Positions 14,793 through 22,814 of a stretch of 64,000 bases of DNA are shown piece after piece. Both the position numbers and the translations under genes were made by a program. The notes beneath the pieces were generated by a model, which made no database searches, had not been told where the DNA came from, and worked only from the letters and a program-made list of their open reading frames with translations. Source of the stretch: Streptacidiphilus albus JL83 (GTDB lineage: Bacteria > Actinomycetota > Actinomycetes > Streptomycetales > Streptomycetaceae). How positions within the stretch are numbered: position 1 is the first letter of the stretch; every line of letters starts with the position of its first letter. The stretch lies in NCBI RefSeq assembly GCF_000744705.1, contig NZ_JQML01000001.1:4598017-4662016 (forward strand). The letters are read 5' to 3'.

Positions 14793-15728
14793 CTATGCGG
14801 ACTTGAACACCTGGCGGTCGTGCCAGGCGATGTGCGGCGTGGCCACCGCCTTCCCGCGGTGGCGCGGGAGGGACAGCCGGACACCGTCCAGGGCGGCCAC
14901 CGCCGCGCCGGCCGGTCCGGCCGAGGCGTAGAGGCCGGAGACCCGGATGGTCCGGTCCTCCGTCAGGCCCAGGGCCCCCAGGTCGAACAGGCGGTGGTGG
15001 AGCGCGCACAGGGCGAGCGCGTTCGAGACCTCGTCCGGGCCGTTCTGGCTGTGCCAGCGGACGTGGGCGGCCTCGATGCCGGCCGGGTAGCCGCGCAGCG
15101 CGCCGTCGTAGCCGCACATGGAGCAGGCGTGGCCGTAGGCGGCCAGCACCTCCTCGGCGAAGCCCGAGCGCCGGGTCCTCGGCCGGAGGCGGTAGCCGCG
15201 CGGGTCGGCCAGGGCGCCGCTGAGCGCCGACTCCAGCAGCGACACCTCCAGCCCCCGCAGGTCCAGGCCCGCCTGCTCGCAGATCGCCGCCTCCAGCGAG
15301 CCGGTGAAGTGCTGCTCCAGCAGCAGCCGGACGGCCACCGCCATCGTCCCCGCGTCGCTCAGCAACCGCTCCGCCTCGGGACGCAACCGACCGACCGCCC
15401 CCAACTGCCGCAGCAGCGGCCCGCTCTCCCGGAGGTCGGGGGTGATCGGCCTGCCGTCCGCGTCGGTGATGTCCCAGAGTTCGCGCTCCAGGTGGACGAA
15501 CGGCATGGCCGCCCGGTCCCGTGCGGAGCCCTTCCGGGGCGGGCCGTACTCGTTGATGAGCCGGCTCACCGGCTCCTCGGCGTCGAGGTACGCCGCGTGG
15601 CTGCTGCCGTGCGCGGCCAGGCGTCCCAGCAGCCACAGCAGGAGCAGGGGCTTGTGCGGGGCCCGGCGTCCGCCGATGTTGGCCTTGCGCAGTCCGGCGA
15701 GCGCGCTCAGCAGTTCGTCCCTGGTCAC
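14793..15728 (-). CDS. HNH endonuclease with sulfur-binding-like domain
   Basis: The 311-residue protein resembles ScoMcrA/SprMcrA-type restriction enzymes, which bind phosphorothioate-modified DNA and cut it. The N-terminal domain (about 1-165) has the family signature APHKPLLLLWLLGRL near residue 23. The C-terminal domain is an HNH nuclease: Cys202 and Cys205 (CSMC), then IEAAHVRWHSQNGPDE (His222, His226), Asn236, and CALHHRL (Cys241, His244-245). It would act as a type IV (modification-dependent) barrier to foreign DNA. No dnd modification genes lie in the window. It starts at GTG 15728 and is a single gene. The family assignment is fairly sure; the substrate is inferred. Confidence 0.82.
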   Translation of the reverse strand: MTRDELLSALAGLRKANIGGRRAPHKPLLLLWLLGRLAAHGSSHAAYLDAEEPVSRLINEYGPPRKGSARDRAAMPFVHLERELWDITDADGRPITPDLRESGPLLRQLGAVGRLRPEAERLLSDAGTMAVAVRLLLEQHFTGSLEAAICEQAGLDLRGLEVSLLESALSGALADPRGYRLRPRTRRSGFAEEVLAAYGHACSMCGYDGALRGYPAGIEAAHVRWHSQNGPDEVSNALALCALHHRLFDLGALGLTEDRTIRVSGLYASAGPAGAAVAALDGVRLSLPRHRGKAVATPHIAWHDRQVFKSA

Positions 15729-15754
15729 GGGGAACAGCCTGCCACCGACGCCGA

Positions 15755-15800
15755 AGGGCCGTTGCCCGCTCCCGGAGATCCGGGAGCGGGCAACGGCCCT
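15755..15800. terminator. 21-bp stem terminator
   Basis: A perfect 21-bp stem (15755-15775 with 15780-15800; arms start AGGGCCGTTGCCCGC) and a four-base loop lie between the helicase stop codon (15830) and the HNH gene start (15728). It is a very stable terminator for the minus-strand helicase gene. Confidence 0.85.
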
Positions 15801-15829
15801 CAGCTCAGTTCTTCAGACCTGCAAGGAGG

Positions 15830-18157
15830 TCAGCTCTTCCAGCGGGGCTTGCGGTCGGCCGAGGCCGAGCCGCCGTTGTAGCTGCCGCTGCCGCGGTCGT
15901 CACGGCGCTGGAAGCCACCGGTCGGACGGCTGCCGCCGGCAGCCGGACGGTGGTCGTCGCGACGGCCGAAGGCCGGACGGCTGCCACCGGACGAGGGGCG
16001 GTCGCTGAAGGAGCGGCTGCCGCCGCTGCGGTCGTCACGGCTCTGGTACGGGCTGGACGGGCGGCCACTGCGCTCGCCGTAGCTGCCGCCACCGCCACTG
16101 CTGCTGCGGCCCTGGTAGCCACCGGAGGAGCGGCTCTCGCCGCCGCCGAAGGAACGGCCGCCGGCGCTGCCGCCGCGGTCGTCACGACGCTGGAAGCCAC
16201 CGGTCCGGCTGTCCCGGTCGCCGAACGACGGACGGCTGCTGCCGCGGTCGTCACGACGCTCGAAGCCGCCGCGCTCGCTGCCGCGGTCGTCACGGCGCTG
16301 GAAACCGCCGCGCTCGCCACCGCGGTCGTCACGACGCTGGAAGCCACCGGAGGAGCGGCCGTCCCGGTCCCGGTCACCGAACGACGGACGGCTGCTGCCG
16401 CGGTCGTCACGGCGCTGGAAACCGCCACGGTCGCCACCGCGGTCGTCACGGCGCTCGCCGCCACGGTCGTCACGGCGCTGGAAGCCACCACGGTCGCCAC
16501 CGCGGTCGTCACGACGCTCGAAGTTGCCGCGCTCGTCCCGCACCGACGAGGTGCGCGCCGGGCGGGCCGGCTCCTCCTCGACGATCGCGCCGGCCTGGGC
16601 CGGGACGACCACCTCGGGCGTGCCCTCGGCCGCCTCGGCCGCGTCCGCCACCGGCTCGTCCTCGATGCCGAGGGCGACCCGCTCGCGGGCGGCGCGGGCC
16701 GCCAGGCGGTCGGCGTCCTGACGCAGGTCGGCAGCGTGCTTGGTGGCGCGCTCCAGCTCGCGGGTCAGCTCCTGGACGTCGCGCTCGGCCTGCTTGGCCT
16801 GGGTCGCGACGGACTCGGCCTGGACCTCGCTGAGCGAACGGGCACCGGTGATCTTCACCATGTCGGCGTCGAAGGAGCCGTCCACGATGTGGCGGGTGGC
16901 CTCGACCCCGGCGTCCTCCAGCAGGCGGAAGACCGAACGGCGCTGGTGCGGCAGGATCAGCGTGACGACCGTGCCGGAGCGGCCGGCCCGCGCGGTGCGG
17001 CCGGAGCGGTGCAGGTAGTCCTTGTGGTCACCGGCCGGGTCGACGTTCAGGACCAGGTCGACGTCGTCGACGTGGATGCCGCGGGCCGCGACGTCCGTGG
17101 CGACGAGGACGTTGACGTAGCCCTCCTTGAAGTCGGCCAGCGTCCGGGTGCGGGCGCCCTGGGTCATGCCGCCGTGCAGGGCGTCGGCCAGCACGCCGGC
17201 GTCGCGCAGCTGCTCGGCGACGCGGTCGCAGCCCATCTGGGTGCGGACGAAGATGATCGTCTTGCCCTTGCGGGCCGAGATGGCGTTGGTGACCGGGGCC
17301 TTGTCCTTGGGCTTCACGACCAGGACGTGGTGGGTCATGGTGGTGACCGCGCCGGCCGAGGGGTCGACCTCGTGCGTGACCGGGTTCTTCAGGTAGCGCT
17401 TGACCAGGGTGTCGATCTCGTTCTCCAGCGTGGCGGAGAACAGCATCCGCTGGCCGCCGGCCGGGACCTGGTCGAGGATCTCGGTGACCTCGGGCATGAA
17501 GCCCATGTCGGCCATCTGGTCGGCCTCGTCCAGGACGATGACCTCGGTCTCGTTCAGCGAGCAGGCGCCGCGGTCGAGCAGGTCGCGCAGTCGGCCGGGG
17601 GTGGCGACGAGGATGTCGACGCCGCGCTCCAGCGCGTAGATCTGGTTGGACATCGAGGTACCGCCGCACACGACCTTGAGCCGCAGGCCGAGCACCGAGC
17701 CGTAGGGCTCCAGGGCGTCGGCGACCTGCATGGCCAGCTCGCGGGTCGGGACCAGGATCAGACCGCGGGGGCGCTTGGCCTGGCTGCGGCTGCCGCCGAG
17801 GCGGGTGAGCAGCGGCAGGCCGAAGCTCAGGGTCTTGCCGGAGCCGGTGCGGCCACGGCCGAGGACGTCCTTGCCGGCCAGCGCGTCCGGGATGGTCGCG
17901 GCCTGGATCGGGAACGGCTCGGTGACGCCCTTCTTCGCGAGGGTGCGGACCAGGTCCTGGTGGAGGCCGAGGTCACCGAAGGTCACCTTGGGCTCGGTCG
18001 GCTCGGCGGCGGTGTCCGCGTCGGACTCGACAGCAGCGTCGAGGACGTCGGTGGTGGTGTCTGCAGGGGTGGAGTCGGTGGTGCTGACCGTGGCGGCGGC
18101 AGAGGCTTCGGAGCCGTTTTCGGGCATGACGAAGCGGTCGTCGTCAACGAGAGACAT
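15830..18157 (-). CDS. DEAD-box ATP-dependent RNA helicase with RGG-type tail
   Basis: This enzyme unwinds RNA, typically in ribosome assembly and RNA decay, and is often cold-induced. Starting at the ATG at 18157 (seven bases after GGAAGG), it has 775 residues. The Q-motif is near residue 60-85. Motif I is GRTGSGKT (102-109), followed by PTRELAMQ, VLDEADQMADMG (DEAD, about 205), LFSAT and, in the second RecA domain, HRSGRTARAG. From about residue 565 the tail is a low-complexity series of RRDDRGG, GGFQRRDDRG and SFGDRD repeats ending DRKPRWKS, likely RNA binding and phase-separating. It is a monocistronic gene with a terminator 30 bases downstream. Confidence 0.95.
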   Translation of the reverse strand: MSLVDDDRFVMPENGSEASAAATVSTTDSTPADTTTDVLDAAVESDADTAAEPTEPKVTFGDLGLHQDLVRTLAKKGVTEPFPIQAATIPDALAGKDVLGRGRTGSGKTLSFGLPLLTRLGGSRSQAKRPRGLILVPTRELAMQVADALEPYGSVLGLRLKVVCGGTSMSNQIYALERGVDILVATPGRLRDLLDRGACSLNETEVIVLDEADQMADMGFMPEVTEILDQVPAGGQRMLFSATLENEIDTLVKRYLKNPVTHEVDPSAGAVTTMTHHVLVVKPKDKAPVTNAISARKGKTIIFVRTQMGCDRVAEQLRDAGVLADALHGGMTQGARTRTLADFKEGYVNVLVATDVAARGIHVDDVDLVLNVDPAGDHKDYLHRSGRTARAGRSGTVVTLILPHQRRSVFRLLEDAGVEATRHIVDGSFDADMVKITGARSLSEVQAESVATQAKQAERDVQELTRELERATKHAADLRQDADRLAARAARERVALGIEDEPVADAAEAAEGTPEVVVPAQAGAIVEEEPARPARTSSVRDERGNFERRDDRGGDRGGFQRRDDRGGERRDDRGGDRGGFQRRDDRGSSRPSFGDRDRDGRSSGGFQRRDDRGGERGGFQRRDDRGSERGGFERRDDRGSSRPSFGDRDSRTGGFQRRDDRGGSAGGRSFGGGESRSSGGYQGRSSSGGGGSYGERSGRPSSPYQSRDDRSGGSRSFSDRPSSGGSRPAFGRRDDHRPAAGGSRPTGGFQRRDDRGSGSYNGGSASADRKPRWKS

Positions 18158-18570
18158 GAAGAACCTTCCGGGTGTCGGCACGCGCCTAGTCCGCGGGGTT
18201 CACCTACAACCGCCTCAATGCGGTCAGCCACGGAGTGCACGGTACGCGCCAGGGCGCCTGATGGGAGTAACGGCGGCGCCGGGCAAATGAAACAAACAAC
18301 GATCTACCAAGATAGCCTAGGGGGGACCTGGTGCGCAAATCACCCGTTCGGGGCATTGCACGTCACAAGAGGTCCTGACCATCGACAGACACACGCAGCT
18401 GCGCCCGGCAGTGCCTTGCCCTCGTGACAACAGCGCTGTGGCAGCGGGCATTCCCGCTGCCACAGAACTTTCTCACGCCGGGCGGGCGCGGACCGGCGGG
18501 CCTTCGCCGCCGTCACCGGCCACCACGCACCGCCACCCGCCGCCGTCACCGGCCACCACCCGCCGTCGGC
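18158..18570. other. upstream region of the helicase gene
   Basis: No gene is visible. The 413 bases should contain the helicase promoter and leader (minus strand). An AT-richer patch, AAATGAAACAAACAACGATC (18285-18304), and CTACCAAGATAGCCTAGG following it stand out from the GC-rich surroundings. The terminator hairpin of the next gene lies at 18436-18465. Confidence 0.5.
18436..18465. terminator. 13-bp stem hairpin after the lipoprotein gene
   Basis: CTGTGGCAGCGGG / CCCGCTGCCACAG with a four-base loop, about 105 bases beyond the stop codon of the minus-strand lipoprotein gene. It lacks a long T-run but is stable enough to terminate. Confidence 0.65.
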
Positions 18571-19125
18571 TCAACTCACCGGGGCGGCCGGGGCGGACTC
18601 GCTGGGTCGCGCGGATGCGGACGCAACGGGCGTGGCACTGGCGGATACTGAGGGCGCCACGGTCGCACTCGGGCTGGGGGTGCTCCCCCCGGGCCCACCA
18701 CCGGCGGCGCCACCGGCCGGGGCCGAGGGCGTCGCCGAACTCCCGCCCGCCGTACCGCCCTTGCCGCCCTGCGTGCCGCCGTCGCCGCCGTCGCCCGGCG
18801 CCCCGCCCGGGGTGGGGGTGACCGTGGACCCGGGGGTGGGTCTGGCGCCCGGCGAGCCGGCCGCTCCCCCGGCCGTCCCGGGGCCGGCCGTGGACCCGCC
18901 GAGTGCCAAGCCGTCGTCGCCGTGGTGCCGGCCGCCGCCACGCCCCTGGACGATGCCCTCCTGCGACCGGTTCAGCAGCGACCCGTCGCCCGAAGCCGAC
19001 GCACCCGGCGCGGCCGGCTTGTCGGCGCCCGCGACATCCGCGCATCCGCAGAGCGAGAGCAGGGCCAAGGCCCCGAGCGCGACGCCCCCGACTACCCGGC
19101 CGAACCGGAAATCTCCTGTGTCCAC
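18571..19125 (-). CDS. low-complexity putative lipoprotein, 184 aa
   Basis: Starting at GTG 19125, the N-terminal segment (VVGGVALGALALLSLCGCAD) is a lipoprotein signal with Cys at the membrane. The rest is disordered: Gly, Ala, Pro, Ser and Thr make up most residues (GGDGGTQGGKGGTAGG, STPSPSATVAPSVSASAT), with no domain. Such proteins may form a flexible cell-surface stalk. Strong repeat and codon bias make frame prediction slightly uncertain, but the signal peptide supports it. It lies 100 bases downstream of the metalloprotease gene on the same strand and may share its transcript. Confidence 0.7.
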   Translation of the reverse strand: MDTGDFRFGRVVGGVALGALALLSLCGCADVAGADKPAAPGASASGDGSLLNRSQEGIVQGRGGGRHHGDDGLALGGSTAGPGTAGGAAGSPGARPTPGSTVTPTPGGAPGDGGDGGTQGGKGGTAGGSSATPSAPAGGAAGGGPGGSTPSPSATVAPSVSASATPVASASARPSESAPAAPVS

Positions 19126-19227
19126 CCCTGCGACCCCGCCTTCCTTCGCCCGGGACCGCCACCGGCCGGCCCCGCTCGTTCAACGGCGGCGCCGTCGCAA
19201 AGGACACGGCAGGCGGCGGACCGGGGC

Positions 19228-19611
19228 TCAGCCGTAGCCCAGCTCGTGCAGCCGGGCGTCGTCGATCCCGAAGTGATGGCCGATCTCGTGCGCCACCGTC
19301 ACCCCCACCTGCCGGACGACCTGTTCGGCGGTGCCGCAGATCCGCAGGGTCGGCAACCGGTAGACGGTGATCCGGTCCGGCAGCACCCCGGCGTACCACT
19401 CGCCGCGCTCGGTGAGCGGTGTGCCCTCGTAGAGGCCGAGCAGTTCCGAGCCGACCGCGACACCTCCGGCGACACGCCCGGACACGTCCGGCTCGGGTTC
19501 GTCCTCGACCAGGATCACCACGTTGTCCATCAGCCTTGTCAGTTCGGACGGCACCCGGTCCAGCGCCTCGCCGACCAGTTCCTCGAAACGCTCCCGGTCC
19601 ATCTCCAGCAC
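19228..19611 (-). CDS. metallopeptidase family protein (minizincin), 127 aa
   Basis: This is a small zinc-dependent peptidase-like protein of the zincin_1 (formerly DUF1025) family. The HExxH motif VAHEIGHHFGI is near the C terminus, with downstream Asp (IDDARLHELG) as is usual. Upstream is the family segment MDNVVILVEDEPEPD and the LGLYEGTPLTER motif. It starts at GTG 19611, four to five bases after GAGGAG; an ATG at 19602 is the alternative. It is cytoplasmic with no signal peptide. Substrates of the family are unknown. The gene precedes the tRNA-Glu on the opposite strand. Confidence 0.88.
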   Translation of the reverse strand: MLEMDRERFEELVGEALDRVPSELTRLMDNVVILVEDEPEPDVSGRVAGGVAVGSELLGLYEGTPLTERGEWYAGVLPDRITVYRLPTLRICGTAEQVVRQVGVTVAHEIGHHFGIDDARLHELGYG

Positions 19612-19737
19612 GTCGCTCCTCGGGGTCGATCGACCCCGGGCTCCGGGGCCGGTGGAAACCATTTTGGCGATACCCGGCTCCATCCCATATGCTTCTGAAC
19701 GTCCCCGACGGCCGCAAGGAAGCCGGGAGGGCCACCC

Positions 19738-19810
19738 GCCCTCATCGTCTAGTGGCCCAGGACGCCGCCCTTTCAAGGCGGTAGCACGGGTTCGAATCCC
19801 GTTGGGGGTA
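19738..19810 (+). tRNA. tRNA-Glu (UUC anticodon)
   Basis: Acceptor GCCCTCA pairs with TGGGGGT (one G-U pair). The anticodon stem-loop is CCGCCCTTTCAAGGCGG (anticodon TTC), and the T-arm is ACGGGTTCGAATCCCGT. It is the first of three tRNA genes on this strand that probably form one transcript. Confidence 0.97.
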
Positions 19811-19843
19811 CGCATTAAACCGCGTGCAGGTTCGCCTGTACGA

Positions 19844-19917
19844 GGCCTCGTGGAGCAGTTGGTTAGCTCGCCACCCTGTCAAGGTGGAGGTCGCGGGTTC
19901 AAGTCCCGTCGAGGTCG
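19844..19917 (+). tRNA. tRNA-Asp (GUC anticodon), copy 1
   Basis: Acceptor GGCCTCG / CGAGGTC, anticodon loop CTGTCAA (GTC) and T-arm GCGGGTTCAAGTCCCGT fold as a standard cloverleaf. The whole gene is repeated identically at 30055-30128. Confidence 0.97.
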
Positions 19918-19945
19918 CAGTGCTCTCCCTTTCGAGGGTGATCAC

Positions 19946-20019
19946 GGCCAGGTAGCTCAGTTGGTACGAGCGACCGCCTGAAAAGCGGTAGGTCGGCGGT
20001 TCGACCCCGCCCCTGGCCA
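19946..20019 (+). tRNA. tRNA-Phe (GAA anticodon)
   Basis: Acceptor GGCCAGG / CCTGGCC, anticodon stem-loop ACCGCCTGAAAAGCGGT (anticodon GAA) and T-arm GGCGGTTCGACCCCGCC. It is the third tRNA of the cluster and is followed at once by an intrinsic terminator. Confidence 0.97.
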
Positions 20020-20032
20020 CAGTGCAGTGGAG

Positions 20033-20064
20033 AAGGCCCCGGCGAGGAGACTCGCCGGGGCCTT
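20033..20064 (+). terminator. terminator of the tRNA Glu-Asp-Phe unit
   Basis: AAGGCCCCGGCGAG, loop GAGA, CTCGCCGGGGCCTT: a 14-bp perfect stem followed by TCTGTT. Confidence 0.9.
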
Positions 20065-20144
20065 TCTGTTGGGACGGGCGGAATTCCCGTGCCGTTCGAC
20101 TTCGCACCGGCCGTCCCCTCCCTGGCCGTCCCGGCCCTGAGCGG

Positions 20145-20801
20145 CTACGCCTGACCGGTGGCCGCACCCGGGCCGGCCCGGGCCCGGCGGATCCAGCGGA
20201 GGACGAAGACGCTGCTCACCGCCGCCAGCGCGCACCAGGTGGAGACGAAGGCGGCGTCCCAGAGGGTCAGGCAGACCGCAGCACCCAGGCCGCAGACCGC
20301 GCCGAGCGCAATGATGTCCCGCTGCCCGGCGGCGAGCAACGCGCCCACCGTGGCGAGCAGGTAGCCGGCCGCGACCAGCCGGGAGGCGGGGACGCCGACG
20401 CCGTAGCGGACGGTGTGGCCCACCGCGTCGGCGGTGACCGGGCCGGAGGCGACCGCCAGGGCCAGCACCGCCGAGGTGGCCAGCCCCACCGCGACCAGGC
20501 CGAGCAGCAGCAGCCGACGGGCGGGGGCTGCCACCAGCAGCACCGCGATCGGGACCAGGGCCGGGAGCAGCGGGTAGGCGATGACCGCCCAGAGCGTACG
20601 GGCGAGCGCGGCCTCACCCGGGCCGACCCGGCCCTGCTGTCCCAGCCAGACCACCGACTCGATCAGCTGGTGCGTGCCGAGCACCAGCGGCAGCGCGGCC
20701 AGCGGCAGCTGCCGGAGCCGGCGGACGTGCACCAGGCAGACGACGCCCACGGCAGCGACCGCGCTGCCGGCGACCAGGTCGGCGGTCGGGCTCCAGCACA
20801 C
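20145..20801 (-). CDS. DUF6629 family membrane protein (218 aa)
   Basis: The protein starts at GTG 20801 (nine bases after AGGAGG) as MCWSPTADLVAG, the diagnostic N terminus of DUF6629 proteins. About seven transmembrane helices follow, for example AVAAVGVVCLVHV, LPLVLGTHQLIESVVWL, AVIAYPLLPALVPIAVLLVA and LLGLVAVGLATSAVLALAVA. It is an integral membrane protein of unknown function; the conserved HQLIESVVWL helix and the Cys-Trp start are family hallmarks. It sits between the tRNA cluster and the two-component genes and has its own ribosome-binding site. Confidence 0.88.
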   Translation of the reverse strand: MCWSPTADLVAGSAVAAVGVVCLVHVRRLRQLPLAALPLVLGTHQLIESVVWLGQQGRVGPGEAALARTLWAVIAYPLLPALVPIAVLLVAAPARRLLLLGLVAVGLATSAVLALAVASGPVTADAVGHTVRYGVGVPASRLVAAGYLLATVGALLAAGQRDIIALGAVCGLGAAVCLTLWDAAFVSTWCALAAVSSVFVLRWIRRARAGPGAATGQA

Positions 20802-20821
20802 AGCTTCCCGCCTCCTCGACT

Positions 20822-20926
20822 CCCGCGAGGGCGCCCCCTCGCGGGCTCCGCCCACCGCGTCCGCTCACCGCGTCCGCTCACAGCGTCCACTCGCGGGCTC
20901 CGCTCACAGGTCCTCTCGCAGGATAG
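20822..20926. repeat. short repeats upstream of the DUF6629 gene
   Basis: A 10-bp hairpin (CCCGCGAGGG / CCCTCGCGGG, 20822-20845) is followed by direct repeats of CTCGCGGGCTCCGC and of CCGCGTCCGCTCA. The region lies between the kinase gene end and the DUF6629 start and may be a repeat-derived mRNA leader. Confidence 0.5.
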
Positions 20927-20996
20927 GGGGCGGCGCCGACGGATCACGGAGACACGGCCCGGCCGCCTCTGGACGCCCGCCGACCGGGCCGGGTGG

Positions 20997-22151
20997 TCAC
21001 CTCGGCCGCTCCGGCAGCCGGAGGGTGACCTCCAGGCCGCCGTCCGGGCGGGCCCGGGCGAGCACCTGGCCGCCGTGGGCGAGGGCGACCGCCCTGACGA
21101 TGGACAGCCCGAGGCCGACTCCGTCGTGGGTCTGGTCCCGTCCGCTGCGGCGAGTGTTGCGGCCCCGGTGGAACGGTTCGAAGAGCTCGTCCAACTGCTC
21201 CGGCGGGACCGGAGCGCCGTCGTTGGCGACGGCCAGCTCCACCCAGCCGGGCTCGGACGGCCGGGTGACCACCCGCAGCAGCCCGCCCTCGCGGTTGTAC
21301 GCCACCGCGTTCTCCAGCAGGTTGGTCACCGCGATGCCCAGCAGCGCGACATTGCCCGCCAGCGGGACGGGGTCGAGCTGCGCCTCCAGCCGCAGGGCGC
21401 GCGCGCCGCTGCGGGCGGCGACCCGGTCCAGGGCCTCCGCCGCGACGTCCGCCAGGTCGTCCTGGACGATGTCGCCGACGCCCTGCTCGGAGCGGGCCAG
21501 CACCAGCAGGGCCTCGATCAGGCGCTGGGCGTTGCGGGTGGACTCGGCGACGTCCTGGGCCATGGTCCGCCACTGCTCGTCGGTGGCCGCCGGCTTGGCC
21601 AGGGTGACCTCGACCGCCGCCCGGGTCACCGACAGCGGGGTGCGCAGTTCGTGGCTGGCATTGGCGACGAAGCGGCGCTGGGCGGCGAAGGCGGCGTCCA
21701 GGCGTTCCAGCATCTCGTCGAAGGTGTCGCCGAGTTCCTTGAGCTCGTCGTGCGGTCCGGGCAGGTTGAGCCGCTCGTGCAGGGTGGTGTCGGTGGCGCG
21801 CCGGGCCGCCGCGGTGATGGCCGCGATCGGCCGCAGCATCCGGCCGGCGATCCACCAGCCGACCAGCGCGGACATCGCCACCACGACGAGCAGCAGCAGC
21901 AGCGCGACCCGCAGCAGGTGCGAGGCGGCGGCGTCGCGGATCTGGTCGCTGAGGCCGACGATGTGGTCGTGGTCGGGGTCGAGCCGGCTGGGGATCGCGT
22001 CGGCGGGCAGCGGCCGGAAGATGAACCGGTAGAACGCCGTGGTCAGGGCCAGCACCAGGATGCTGCCGCCGACGGTGAACAGGGCGGTGTAGGTGAGGGT
22101 GAGCCTGGCCCGGACGGTCATCGCCGGAAGCCGGAGCCGGCTGCCGCTCAC
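20997..22151 (-). CDS. sensor histidine kinase of a two-component system
   Basis: This 384-residue membrane kinase senses a signal outside the cell and phosphorylates the response regulator encoded just upstream. TM1 is at about 18-40 and TM2 at 80-102, with a short extracytoplasmic loop of about 40 residues. A HAMP linker (about 103-155) follows. The H-box is SHELRTPLS with His167, the N-box is LLENAVAYN (about 281), and the G-boxes include LDELFEPFHRG and DGVGLGLSIV. The start overlaps the regulator stop by four bases. The redox genes transcribed before it suggest it monitors redox or metal state, which is inference. Confidence 0.95.
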   Translation of the reverse strand: MSGSRLRLPAMTVRARLTLTYTALFTVGGSILVLALTTAFYRFIFRPLPADAIPSRLDPDHDHIVGLSDQIRDAAASHLLRVALLLLLVVVAMSALVGWWIAGRMLRPIAAITAAARRATDTTLHERLNLPGPHDELKELGDTFDEMLERLDAAFAAQRRFVANASHELRTPLSVTRAAVEVTLAKPAATDEQWRTMAQDVAESTRNAQRLIEALLVLARSEQGVGDIVQDDLADVAAEALDRVAARSGARALRLEAQLDPVPLAGNVALLGIAVTNLLENAVAYNREGGLLRVVTRPSEPGWVELAVANDGAPVPPEQLDELFEPFHRGRNTRRSGRDQTHDGVGLGLSIVRAVALAHGGQVLARARPDGGLEVTLRLPERPR

Positions 22152-22810
22152 AGGGCGATCCGGTAGCCGGCCCCGACCAGGGTCTCGACCAGGTCGGGCG
22201 GGCCCAGCTTGCGCCGCAGCCGGTTGACGGTGACTCGGACGGTGTTGGTGAACGGGTCCGCGTGCTCGTCCCAGGCGCGTTCGAGCAGCTGCTCGTGGCT
22301 GAGCACCGCGCCGTCCGCACTGAGCAGCACCTGCAGGACGGTGAACTCCTTGGCGGTCAGCGGGACCGGTCGTCCGGCCCGGTGGACGGTGCGCCGCAGG
22401 GTGTCCATGGTGAGGTCGCCCCTGGTCAGCAGCGCCGCATGGGAGCGGCCCCGGCGTCCCAGCGACTGGACCCGCAGGGTCAGCTCGGCGAAGGAGAAGG
22501 GCTTGCCGAGGTAGTCGTCGGCGCCCAGGGTCAGCCCGTCCACCCGGTCGTCGGTGCCGGAGAGCGCGGTGAGCATCAGGATCATCGGGGCGTCGGCCTG
22601 GCCGGCCAGCGCCTGGCAGACCTCGTCGCCGGATAGCCCGGGCAGGTCCCGGTCGAGCACGAGGACGTCGTAGACGTCGCCGTTCACCTCGGTCTTCTCC
22701 AGCGCCTCGGTGCCGTCGTGGCAGACGTCCACGGCCATCCCCTGGTCGCGCAGGCCCTCGGCAATGCGTGCGGCCAGGCGTTCTTCGTCCTCGACGACCA
22801 GGATGCGCAT
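22148..22810 (-). CDS. OmpR/PhoB-family response regulator
   Basis: The 220-residue regulator has a receiver domain (1-120): acidic pocket VVEDEE, phospho-acceptor Asp53 in VLDRDLPG, and the conserved Lys in LGKPFSF. A winged-helix output domain (about 130-218) shows LTAKEFTVLQVLLSADG, NTVRVTVNRLRRKLG and ETLVGAGYRIAL. It starts at ATG 22810 with GGGAG upstream. It overlaps the kinase gene (four bases) and follows the FMN-binding gene by four bases, so all four genes from 24789 down are probably one operon. Confidence 0.96.
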   Translation of the reverse strand: MRILVVEDEERLAARIAEGLRDQGMAVDVCHDGTEALEKTEVNGDVYDVLVLDRDLPGLSGDEVCQALAGQADAPMILMLTALSGTDDRVDGLTLGADDYLGKPFSFAELTLRVQSLGRRGRSHAALLTRGDLTMDTLRRTVHRAGRPVPLTAKEFTVLQVLLSADGAVLSHEQLLERAWDEHADPFTNTVRVTVNRLRRKLGPPDLVETLVGAGYRIAL

Positions 22811-22814
22811 CCCG

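Noticed and set aside
15950-16500. Possible CRISPR-like repeats at 15.9-16.5 kb
   Set aside because: The repeats are coding, imperfect and of varying spacing, encoding RRDDRGG units of the helicase tail. No array with regular spacers occurs anywhere in the window.
15950-18427. 825-codon open frame opposite the DEAD-box helicase
   Set aside because: It lies wholly antisense to a helicase with all conserved motifs, and its residues (Ala, Val, Thr runs) mirror the helicase repeats. High GC leaves few stop codons on this strand.
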